Positions 1-6,986 of a DNA stretch of 15,261 nt are shown piece after piece. The notes under the pieces are model-generated. The model did not search any database and was not told the origin of the DNA. It worked only from the letters and a program-made list of their open reading frames with translations. The position numbers and the translations under genes are program-made. Source of the stretch: Pirellulaceae bacterium (lineage in GTDB: Bacteria > Planctomycetota > Planctomycetia > Pirellulales > Pirellulaceae); contig JABDKS010000686.1 of NCBI GenBank assembly GCA_013002105.1, positions 1 to 15,261 on the forward strand. The letters are read 5' to 3'. Every line of letters begins with the position of its first letter. Position 1 is the stretch's first letter.

Positions 1-2
1 CG

Positions 3-1505
3 ACTTGGCAAAAACTGGTCAGCCGCGGCGGTAAGTCTCGCATGGCAGACCAAGCACGATACAAACTGGCGCAACTGGCCAGCAACAGTGGCGATCACGA
101 TACCGCAGTCAAACTTTACAGCGAAATCATCGATTCCAAATCCGATCCCGGATTATTGCCATACGCCCTGTATGGGCAGGGCTGGGCGTTGATGCAAAGC
201 GAAAAGCACGAACAGGCCGTCGAGCCACTCAACCAGGTCCTCAAAGATTTCAAGTCTCACGCGGTCGCCGACGACGCTTTGTTGGCCCGCGGAATCACGC
301 TGCGTCATCTGGGTCAATTCGACAACGCACGGATCGATTTAGGTGATTACCTGGACCTAAAACCAAAGGGCACGAATCTCGGACATGCGTTGTATGAAAT
401 GGCTCTGATCGACCAAAAACAAAAACAACCCGGCAAGGCTGCCGAGCGATTGCAGCAGCTTGTTAGAGACGTTCCGAAGTATCCCACGATGGACAAAGTG
501 CTCTACGAACTAGGCTGGTCGCTACGTGAATCGGGGAACGATCAAGAGGCCGAGAAGCGATTCACCGAACTGGTGCGTCGCTATCCCAACGCCAGTGTCG
601 CGGGCGAAGCCGCCTACTTTGTCGGGCAAAAAAAATACGCTGCCAAGGATTGGAAGGAAGCTGCGACGCAGTTCCAGGTTGCAGCGAATAAATCCAGCGA
701 TGCAGATCTGAGTGAAAAAGCTCACTACCGTCTGGGTTGGTCACATTTCAAATCCGGGGACTACCAAAACGCACAAAAAGCATTCAGCCAGCAGGCTCAA
801 AAACATCCCAATGGCAAGTTGTCGCTCGACGCAGTGATGATGGTGGGCGAATGCCATTTCAAAGTCGGAAGCTTTCAAGATGCATTGGCGGCTTTTACCA
901 CCGCGCGCAAACGGATCGAATCATCCAACGAGAACGCCAAGACCGTGCGTGACGACGCCGAACGTCAAGTCCGCGAACTGGTGCTATTGCACGGTGGCCA
1001 AAGTGCCGCGCAATTGAAAAAGTGGGACGAGGCCATTTCCTGGTACGACGAACTGAAAGAACGATTTCCCGCAACCGAATACCTACCGCAGTTGTTCTAC
1101 GAGACGGGATTCGCCTATCAGCAAAAAAACGATTCGGATCGTGCGTTGAAATTCTTTTCCGAAGTCGCGAACAACTATCGAAACGAGATCGCCGCGAGAG
1201 CCCGGTTCATGATGGGCGAGATTTATTTTGGCAACAAAGAATTCGACAAGGCGATCCCCGAATTCCAACGAGTGATGTTCGGCTTTGGTGCCGAAAAAGC
1301 TCCTGACGTCATCAAGAACTGGCAAGCCAAGAGCGGATTCGAGGCGGGACGATGCAGCGAACAATTGATGCAACGAGCAAAGTCTGACAATGGACGGCAA
1401 AAATCGCGTGAGATCGCCGGCAAATTCTTTCAGTACGTGATCGACAAACATCCCGACCACGAATTGGCACCGAAAGCAAACGATCGCCTGGAGAAATTAA
1501 AGTAA
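3..1505 (+). CDS. TPR-repeat protein, 5' end outside the window
   Basis: The reading frame stays open from base 3 to the stop at 1503-1505. Thirteen in-frame codons precede the first ATG (42) and continue the repeat-like sequence, so that ATG is probably internal and the gene starts upstream of the window. The protein is built of helical tetratricopeptide repeats of the BamD/YbgF (CpoB) sort. Repeated signatures include A-LYGQGWALMQSEKHEQAV, LYELGWSLRESGNDQEA, AHYRLGWSHFKSGDYQNA and LFYETGFAYQQKNDSDRA, which cover almost all of the visible ~500 residues. TPR arrays are protein-binding scaffolds; no enzymatic domain is visible. The next gene starts 3 nt after the stop, so it is almost certainly co-transcribed with the ExbB/ExbD genes and probably acts in the same envelope complex, in the way YbgF accompanies Tol-Pal. 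Its location (periplasm or outer membrane) cannot be judged without the missing N-terminus. Confidence 0.87.
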   Translation, partial: TWQKLVSRGGKSRMADQARYKLAQLASNSGDHDTAVKLYSEIIDSKSDPGLLPYALYGQGWALMQSEKHEQAVEPLNQVLKDFKSHAVADDALLARGITLRHLGQFDNARIDLGDYLDLKPKGTNLGHALYEMALIDQKQKQPGKAAERLQQLVRDVPKYPTMDKVLYELGWSLRESGNDQEAEKRFTELVRRYPNASVAGEAAYFVGQKKYAAKDWKEAATQFQVAANKSSDADLSEKAHYRLGWSHFKSGDYQNAQKAFSQQAQKHPNGKLSLDAVMMVGECHFKVGSFQDALAAFTTARKRIESSNENAKTVRDDAERQVRELVLLHGGQSAAQLKKWDEAISWYDELKERFPATEYLPQLFYETGFAYQQKNDSDRALKFFSEVANNYRNEIAARARFMMGEIYFGNKEFDKAIPEFQRVMFGFGAEKAPDVIKNWQAKSGFEAGRCSEQLMQRAKSDNGRQKSREIAGKFFQYVIDKHPDHELAPKANDRLEKLK

Positions 1506-1507
1506 TC

Positions 1508-2482
1508 GTGCCGAACCTTACAAAAAACTCATCGCGACGATTCGGACTGCTGGCTTTCCTGGCAGTACTGTTCGTCTTTCAATCGCTATACGCAACGTAC
1601 GTGTATGCGCAAGAAGACGCGCAAAACATCAATGCTGCGGACATCCAAGCGATCATGAATGACGAAGGTGATGTGCTGCCGTCGACCGAAGCCATCGAGC
1701 CCACCGGAATCGACCTGCTTTCACTGGTCGCCAGTGGCGGAAAATTCATGATTCCGATCGGATTGATGAGCCTGCTGGTCGTGACGCTGGCGGTGGAACG
1801 AACGTTGACACTGCGTGAATCAAAAATCTTGCCGCGGAAACTGGATGACGAACTGGAGAATCAGGCCGAATCGATTCGCACGTTTAATCCCAGCGAAGCC
1901 TATCAAGTTTGTTTGGAGAATCCGTCGCCCGCCGCACGCGTGATCGGCGCGATGCTGCTGCGTACCGGCCAACCATTGGGCGAAATCGAGCGAACGGCAT
2001 CCGAAACCGTGCAACGCGAAGTCGACCAATATTCATCGCCGATCCGTTGGCTGAATTTGGCTGCCGCCGCGACACCGCTAATGGGTTTGCTCGGTACGGT
2101 CTGGGGAATGATCGTTGCCTTCCATGAATCGACCACGCTGACGGCCGATCGCAGTCGCAGCGAACAACTCTCCGAAGGCATCTATACCGCGTTGGTGACC
2201 ACGCTGGCTGGATTGATCGTGGCGATTCCTGCCGCCATCCTGGCGCAGTATCTGGAGAACCGCGTCATCCGATTGTTTCATATGATCGAACAACTGGCTT
2301 TTGACATCGCACCCGGATTGACGCGTTTTGCTGGACGACGTCGCTTGGATGTCGACGGAACGATGCACCCGATGGAGTCCCCGCCGGCGTCTCAGGTTGC
2401 AATCGATAGCCCAACACCGCCTCCCCCACCACCACCACCGCGTCCGGAAAAGAAAAATCGCGGTGGAGCCAAAGCGGGGTAG
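1508..2482 (+). CDS. ExbB/TolQ/MotA-family proton channel subunit
   Basis: 324-residue inner-membrane proton channel subunit that with ExbD converts proton-motive force into movement of a TonB/TolA-like partner. An N-terminal signal peptide (about residues 1-35, hydrophobic FGLLAFLAVLFVFQSLYA, ending in YAQ) precedes the core. TM1 lies at about 70-97, TM2 at about 185-205 with the family signature ATPLMGLLGTVWGMI, and TM3 at about 225-249 with ALVTTLAGLIVAIPAAI. Thr197 in GTVWG and Thr231/232 in TM3 correspond to the polar channel-lining residues of the family. The start codon is GTG, 3 nt after the TPR gene stop. No other start upstream is free of overlap. The last ~25 residues, cytoplasmic by family topology, contain a run of about eight prolines and a basic end (RPEKKNRGGAKAG), which is unusual for ExbB. 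ExbD follows after 3 nt. Orthology to exbB versus tolQ cannot be decided here. Confidence 0.95.
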   Translation: MPNLTKNSSRRFGLLAFLAVLFVFQSLYATYVYAQEDAQNINAADIQAIMNDEGDVLPSTEAIEPTGIDLLSLVASGGKFMIPIGLMSLLVVTLAVERTLTLRESKILPRKLDDELENQAESIRTFNPSEAYQVCLENPSPAARVIGAMLLRTGQPLGEIERTASETVQREVDQYSSPIRWLNLAAAATPLMGLLGTVWGMIVAFHESTTLTADRSRSEQLSEGIYTALVTTLAGLIVAIPAAILAQYLENRVIRLFHMIEQLAFDIAPGLTRFAGRRRLDVDGTMHPMESPPASQVAIDSPTPPPPPPPPRPEKKNRGGAKAG

Positions 2483-2485
2483 ATC

Positions 2486-2908
2486 ATGGCAATCGAAATC
2501 AAACGATCCACCGCCGCTAGTACGCTGAGCCTGACACCTTTAATCGACGTCGTCTTTTTGCTGCTGATATTCTTTTTAGTTACCAGCGAGTTCGAGGAAG
2601 AAGAGCGACGACTGAAGATCGTTTTGCCCGAGGCGACCAGTGCCGTTCCGATGACCGGAAAACCTCGCGAAATCATCATCGACATCGACGAAGAAGGCCT
2701 GATCTACCTTCGTGGACAGACCACCGACTTGGGTGAATTGGAACAACTGCTGCGAGCCTCGGTGGCCAACAACCCGACCAATCAAACCGCTGTGATTCGT
2801 GCGGATAAAGCCACCGCTTTTCAACCGGTCGTCAGCGTCATGGATATCTGCAATCGAACCGGGATCAGCGACTACAGTGTGACAACCCAAGAAGCCCCCC
2901 AGGAGTGA
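2486..2908 (+). CDS. ExbD/TolR-family protein
   Basis: 140-residue partner of the ExbB-like channel. It has a short basic cytoplasmic N-terminus, a single transmembrane helix at about residues 17-34 (LTPLIDVVFLLLIFFLVTS) and a periplasmic alpha/beta domain ending near residue 135. Asp21 in the PLIDVVF motif matches the essential proton-carrying aspartate of ExbD/TolR (Asp25 in E. coli ExbD). The length is typical. The ATG lies 3 nt after the ExbB stop with a purine-rich GCGGGGTAG just upstream that may serve as ribosome-binding site, so the two are co-translated. The next gene, the TonB-like toroid protein, begins 161 nt later on the same strand. No strong terminator is visible in that gap, so read-through is plausible but unproven. 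Confidence 0.95.
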   Translation: MAIEIKRSTAASTLSLTPLIDVVFLLLIFFLVTSEFEEEERRLKIVLPEATSAVPMTGKPREIIIDIDEEGLIYLRGQTTDLGELEQLLRASVANNPTNQTAVIRADKATAFQPVVSVMDICNRTGISDYSVTTQEAPQE

Positions 2909-3069
2909 TCGGCTTTCAAAAGAAATCGCCCCTCAACAATCATCATTACCCAACCCTGTTTAAATTACTGACCAAGAAAACCTAGTCTGACACACCTGCT
3001 TGCATTGAATCGACTTTCTTCCGTTCCCGTCAAAACTCTTAACGATCACCTTCCAACCCATCATCGTTC

Positions 3070-5814
3070 TTGACACATCGACGACACATCCGCCGCGTTC
3101 CCGATGACACACCGGTCGAATCGACCCGCATGTGGCCGCTGGATGTCTCGCTGCTGGCCTTGTCCAGTTTGGTGCTTTACCTGATCGTCACCAAGCTGCG
3201 ATTTGATGATCCCCGCTGGCTATTCAACGCGTGGACTTACGCGGTCGCAGTACCGGTTTTGGCATTCGTTCTGGCGATGGTGTTACGACTGATCGCATCG
3301 CGTTTTATCCAAAAATCCATTCAACTCGGCTTCCTTTTCAGTGTTTGTTTGCACCTGCTGTTGCTGATCCTCGCAATCAACGTCGTGATCTTCACCACGT
3401 ATTTGCCGCAAGCCACCAAAGGTGACAAGCCGGAACGGTCTCAAGTCCGACGGACGGTCCCCGAGCACGTTTTCCAAACGCCACGAGAAACGGCCGAAAC
3501 GCCTGATTGGTCGCGTCCGGTCGAAGCACGCACGGCATCACGCGTAATTCCACGCGAGCAACGGCAACTGCCTCCGGTGGAACGAACCGAACCAAGATTG
3601 GAGATGCCAAGACCTCGCGAAGTGGAACCCCAGCAACCGATCAAGAAAATGTTGATCCAGCGGGAGCAATTCACACCGTCCACACCGATGCCTGCCGACG
3701 CGCCCAGCAAATTGGCACGACGCGAAAGTCAACAGAATCAGCCCAGTCCGACTTCACAACCGATTGAAATTCCGCAGCAAAACATGCAAGCGTCCAAGAG
3801 TGCGGATAGCTCGCCGTTGGAGCGGCAGATATCGCCGGAGCAACCGCGGCGATCCGCCTCGCGTCGTGCACCGTCGCTGCCTCAAATGACCGCTTTGGCA
3901 CCCAGTTTGTCGCAGCAAAACATTCAATCCGCTCCGGCAGCGGCCGCACGAAATCGCAGTGATTCCTTGCCGATGGTCGGTGACGCGGGAGTGGCACGAC
4001 AACAACGACAACGATCGCGGCAAAGCCAAGTACGCCCCGCGGGCGCAGCGCCCACGCCGCCGACCATGGCAGTCGCCAGAGAAACGCCCGACGCCAGCAA
4101 CGTGATTTCACGTGTGCAGACTCCGTTGAATCGGACCGGCGAGACTTCCGGTGCCCAACTCACTGCAGGCCAGACGCCCAGCATCTCGACCGACATGACG
4201 GCTGAGAGCGCGACCGGCGGTGCTGAGTATTCACGCAGTGATCTGTCGGCACTCGCTGGCACACCCGATGTCCAGGCCGGTGACTCACCCCGATCGCCGG
4301 GCCGATCCAGCCGCGTCGATCGCGGACAAGGTTTCTCGCCAGCGGGTGCGCCGACATCCGCCGATGCGATGGCGGTTTCGTCCACCGGGACCACGGGTAC
4401 GTCCACGTCCGATGCGTTGGACGATCGGATGGGAATCATGGACATCATTCGTGCCGAAAATGCAGCGGGGCAGGGCGGTGCGGATTCACCAACGCTAGCG
4501 GCATCGGGCGCGCCGGGCATGGCACTGGATGTATTGGCCGAAACCGGACCGGTCGGATTAGCAGAAATGATCAGCCCAACCGCGGGTGTAACGACTAGCG
4601 ACGACCAGCCCGAAATCGCCGCCTTTGAAATCAGCCGCGCCGAGCGACCTCGTCGCAACGTCGGCGGGCCGGCAACGCCGGCCGGTGCCAAGGTCGCCGC
4701 CGTGGAATCATTCAGTCGTCGAGTGATGCGGACCAAAGGTGGTCCGGCTGCACCGACGGCCGGATTTGCCGGGCCCGCGACCGAAGAAGCGATTGAGTTG
4801 GGACTCGTCTATTTGGCCAGCACGCAAAACGAAGATGGCAGTTGGTCGCTGCAGGGACATGGTGATGATGTCGTGCTGCAAACCGACACCGCAGCGACGG
4901 GACTTTGCCTGTTGGCGTTCCAAGGTGCTGGTTATACGCACCTCCAACATCAGCATGCCGATACGGTTTCCCGCGCGCTTAAATTCCTGATCGACAATCA
5001 GCGTACCAACGGCAATCTGTATCGTAGCGAGAATGAATTGAGTGATCGCAATGTGGCACTTTATAGTCACGGCATTGCGGCCCTTGCGATGAGCGAAGCC
5101 TATGGGATGACTCAAGATCGACAATTGCGCGGACCGGCGCAGGCTGCGTTGAAATACATCGTCGCGACCCAACATCGCCAGCGGGGCGGTTGGCGATACG
5201 CGCCGCAAGTCAGTAGCGACACAAGTGTGACCGGTTGGATGATGATGTCGCTCAAGAGCGGCGAACTTTCCGGACTGGAAGTGCCTCAAAGCGCCTATGA
5301 CGGAATTGATACTTGGCTGGACCTGTCACAACAAAGTGCCGAGCGACCAGATCGATACCGGTACAACCCCTATGCCCCCGATACACCCGAGCAGCGCCAC
5401 GGCAAACAGCCGACACCTACGATGACGGCCGTTGGTATGTTGATGCGAATGTATTCTGGATGGCGTCGCGACAACGAAGCGATGCAGTCGGCCGCCGATT
5501 ACTTATTGGAATACCCCCCGCAGTTGGGCACGCCGCGTTTACCAAAACGTGATGCCTATTATTGGTATTACGCCACGCAGGTGATGTTCCACATGGGCGG
5601 CGAACATTGGGAACAATGGAATCGATACCTGAACCCATTGTTGCTGCGTGGGCAGGTCAAAGAGGGGCCGCAAGCCGGCAGTTGGGATCCGCGTGCACCT
5701 GTACCCGATCGGTGGAGCCCCCATGCTGGACGTTTGTACGTTACAACCATGAATCTGCTTAATTTAGAAGTGTATTACCGGCATTTGCCGATTTACGAAG
5801 AGACCGCGGAATAG
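3070..5814 (+). CDS. TonB-like transmembrane protein with C-terminal squalene-cyclase-type toroid
   Basis: 914 residues in three parts. (1) A membrane domain with helices at about 27-41, 55-76 and 86-108. The basic segment RLIASRFIQKS between the last two puts the C-terminal part in the periplasm. The third helix contains SVCLH (Ser91-x3-His95), nearly identical to SVCIH (Ser16/His20) in the E. coli TonB helix that engages ExbB/ExbD. (2) A low-complexity, proline-rich periplasmic linker (about 112-565), with stretches such as EPRLEMPRPREVEPQQP recalling TonB's Pro-rich spacer. (3) A prenyltransferase/squalene-cyclase-like alpha/alpha toroid (about 568-910) with QW motifs QNEDGSW (586-592) and QHRQRGGW (701-708). 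The DxDD catalytic motif of squalene-hopene cyclase is absent, so cyclase activity is unlikely and binding is more probable. The start is TTG, 30 nt after an in-frame TAA; the 60 bases after it are more GC-rich than the 161-nt gap, which favours it over ATG 3130 (residue 21). The gene follows ExbB/ExbD on the same strand. Confidence 0.9.
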   Translation: MTHRRHIRRVPDDTPVESTRMWPLDVSLLALSSLVLYLIVTKLRFDDPRWLFNAWTYAVAVPVLAFVLAMVLRLIASRFIQKSIQLGFLFSVCLHLLLLILAINVVIFTTYLPQATKGDKPERSQVRRTVPEHVFQTPRETAETPDWSRPVEARTASRVIPREQRQLPPVERTEPRLEMPRPREVEPQQPIKKMLIQREQFTPSTPMPADAPSKLARRESQQNQPSPTSQPIEIPQQNMQASKSADSSPLERQISPEQPRRSASRRAPSLPQMTALAPSLSQQNIQSAPAAAARNRSDSLPMVGDAGVARQQRQRSRQSQVRPAGAAPTPPTMAVARETPDASNVISRVQTPLNRTGETSGAQLTAGQTPSISTDMTAESATGGAEYSRSDLSALAGTPDVQAGDSPRSPGRSSRVDRGQGFSPAGAPTSADAMAVSSTGTTGTSTSDALDDRMGIMDIIRAENAAGQGGADSPTLAASGAPGMALDVLAETGPVGLAEMISPTAGVTTSDDQPEIAAFEISRAERPRRNVGGPATPAGAKVAAVESFSRRVMRTKGGPAAPTAGFAGPATEEAIELGLVYLASTQNEDGSWSLQGHGDDVVLQTDTAATGLCLLAFQGAGYTHLQHQHADTVSRALKFLIDNQRTNGNLYRSENELSDRNVALYSHGIAALAMSEAYGMTQDRQLRGPAQAALKYIVATQHRQRGGWRYAPQVSSDTSVTGWMMMSLKSGELSGLEVPQSAYDGIDTWLDLSQQSAERPDRYRYNPYAPDTPEQRHGKQPTPTMTAVGMLMRMYSGWRRDNEAMQSAADYLLEYPPQLGTPRLPKRDAYYWYYATQVMFHMGGEHWEQWNRYLNPLLLRGQVKEGPQAGSWDPRAPVPDRWSPHAGRLYVTTMNLLNLEVYYRHLPIYEETAE

Positions 5815-5857
5815 GCTGTCTGTGCCGACGCTTCTGATCCCGCCGCCGGCCCGCCAC

Positions 5858-5886
5858 CCACCGGCGTGTGTTTCCAGTGGTTTTTT
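5858..5886 (+). terminator. Possible rho-independent terminator
   Basis: CCACCGG (5858-5864) can pair with CCAGTGG (5874-5880) with one C/A mismatch and a 9-nt loop. It is followed at once by six T residues (5881-5886), the layout of an intrinsic terminator. It lies 43 nt after the stop of the toroid gene and would end that transcript before the receiver-HATPase gene. An alternative stem, CGCCGG 5844-5849 with CCGGCG 5861-5866, overlaps it. The stem is short, so this is a weak call. Confidence 0.4.
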
Positions 5887-6013
5887 CGTTTGAGTCTTTC
5901 TCCGTCGCGCGGACGTGGTAACCTGTTCACCCCCAATGTTTCCACGCAATGCCTCCCCCAATCACACGGTTTTGCACCCCAATCCCTCACGAAACGTAGA
6001 TTAAAGATCACCC

Positions 6014-6910
6014 ATGACGCGGATCTTAGTTGCTGAAGACAGCCCCACCCAGGCGTTTCAGATTCAAACCAAGCTGGTAGACGAAGGTTACGAAGTGCAG
6101 ATGGCCGGCGACGGGCAGCAAGCACTTGAGATGGTGCCAAAGTTTTGGCCGCATTTGATTCTCACCGATATGGAAATGCCGGTGATGCCGGGCCTGGAGT
6201 TGGTCGAAATTTGCACGACCCAATACCCGGCCATTCCAATCATCCTGATCACGGCCAAGGGCAGCGATACGACGGCAGTCGAAGCGCTCGAACGTGGTGC
6301 CGCTGCGTATCTGCCCAAGTCGCTATTGGACGAAAAGCTTTTCGCTACGATCGATGAAGTCTTGGATGTAATGGAAGCTGACAACAGCTATGCCCAGCTG
6401 ATTCAGTCGATGGACTACAACGAATTTCGATTTACGCTTGAAAACAAAGAAGAACTGATTCGCCCCTTGGTCGAGTTGGTACAGCAGATGGCTGGCGGAC
6501 TGGACCTCTGTGACGATACCGGTCGCGTGCGGCTGGGGATGGCCGTCGATCACGCTCTACGCAACGCGCTGCTCCATGGCAATCTGCAGTTGTCGCCCGA
6601 AGAGATCGAAGCCGATGGCGAACTGATCGTCAGTGGCGAGCCAACGTTGGTCGAACGTCGCCGCGCGGAACCAGAGTTTTGTGACCGACGAATTCATGTG
6701 ACTGCTAAGTTGAGCCCAGAGCGGGCGGAGATCACCGTCCGCGACGATGGCAACGGGTTTGATCACAGCAGCTTGCCCGATCCCAAAGAAGAATTGGCCG
6801 ATGACACCGGCCGTGGACTGGTTCTGATTCGATCGATGATGGACGAAGTGCAATTCAACGATCAGGGCAACGAAATCACAATGCTAAAATATCGCGATGC
6901 GGAAGCCTAA
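6014..6910 (+). CDS. Receiver domain fused to RsbW-like HATPase (response regulator/ATPase)
   Basis: 298-residue cytoplasmic signalling protein. Residues 1-120 are a CheY-like receiver with the full active site: acidic pair Glu8/Asp9, phospho-acceptor Asp52 (LILTDMEMP), Thr80 and Lys102 (LPKSLL). Residues about 135-298 form a GHKL ATPase of the anti-sigma-factor kinase type (HATPase_c_2). The N box is ALRNALLHGN (Asn184), the G1 box is VRDDGNGFD (Asp245, Gly246, Gly248), and the G2 box is TGRGLVLIRSMMDEV. There is no dimerisation/phospho-His helix pair, so it is not a classic histidine kinase. The likely role is a phosphorylation-controlled ATPase acting on an anti-sigma antagonist or similar partner (inferred from RsbW/SpoIIAB). 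No sigma factor, STAS protein or kinase is adjacent. A hydrophilic insert (about 192-226) separates the N and G1 boxes. The ATG start gives a normal receiver N-terminus. Confidence 0.94.
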   Translation: MTRILVAEDSPTQAFQIQTKLVDEGYEVQMAGDGQQALEMVPKFWPHLILTDMEMPVMPGLELVEICTTQYPAIPIILITAKGSDTTAVEALERGAAAYLPKSLLDEKLFATIDEVLDVMEADNSYAQLIQSMDYNEFRFTLENKEELIRPLVELVQQMAGGLDLCDDTGRVRLGMAVDHALRNALLHGNLQLSPEEIEADGELIVSGEPTLVERRRAEPEFCDRRIHVTAKLSPERAEITVRDDGNGFDHSSLPDPKEELADDTGRGLVLIRSMMDEVQFNDQGNEITMLKYRDAEA

Positions 6911-6922
6911 TTGGCTCCATCG

Positions 6923-6935
6923 GCATAGTCTATGC
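6923..6935. repeat. Dyad GCATAG-t-CTATGC
   Basis: Perfect interrupted palindrome with 6-bp arms around one base, 13 nt after the receiver-HATPase stop. It is the first of three dyads packed into 64 bp between two convergent genes. Its function is unknown; it could be a protein-binding site or part of a compound 3'-end structure. Confidence 0.6.
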
Positions 6936-6941
6936 ATCGCT

Positions 6942-6955
6942 CGTGATGCATCACG
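6942..6955. repeat. Perfect 14-bp palindrome CGTGATGCATCACG
   Basis: Uninterrupted palindrome, second of the three dyads. With no loop it is a better candidate for dimeric protein binding than for an RNA hairpin. It shares the ATGCATC core with bases 6932-6938. Confidence 0.65.
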
Positions 6956-6957
6956 TG

Positions 6958-6986
6958 AGGCATCGTTGATCCTGACAACGATGCCT
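6958..6986. terminator. Terminator-like hairpin between convergent genes
   Basis: AGGCATCGTTG (6958-6968) and CAACGATGCCT (6976-6986) form a perfect 11-bp stem with a 7-nt loop. On the + strand it is followed by ATTTTG, a short T tract, so it could end the receiver-HATPase transcript. The right arm overlaps the stop codon of the convergent minus-strand gene (6985-6987), so it also sits at the 3' end of that mRNA. There it lacks a T tract and would act mainly as a protective 3' structure. Confidence 0.6.

Noticed and set aside
2424..2440. CCA/ACC microsatellite
   Set aside because: It is simply the codons of the ExbB polyproline tail; no evidence of phase variation.
3070..3075. TTGACA looks like a perfect -35 box
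   Set aside because: It coincides with the likely TTG start codon and no -10-like sequence lies 16-18 bp downstream.
3924..4736. Long 270-codon open frame on the minus strand
   Set aside because: It lies entirely inside the linker of the toroid gene, has low-complexity composition and no recognisable domain; it is an antisense shadow of a GC-rich repeat-like coding stretch.
4708..5289. 193-codon minus-strand frame opposite the toroid domain
   Set aside because: The plus-strand frame encodes clear QW motifs; the antisense product shows no domain or signal.
4771..5811. Possible squalene-hopene cyclase (hopanoid synthesis)
   Set aside because: Only about 345 residues of toroid, no DxDD catalytic motif and a membrane/periplasmic location; a full cyclase needs two domains of about 630 residues.
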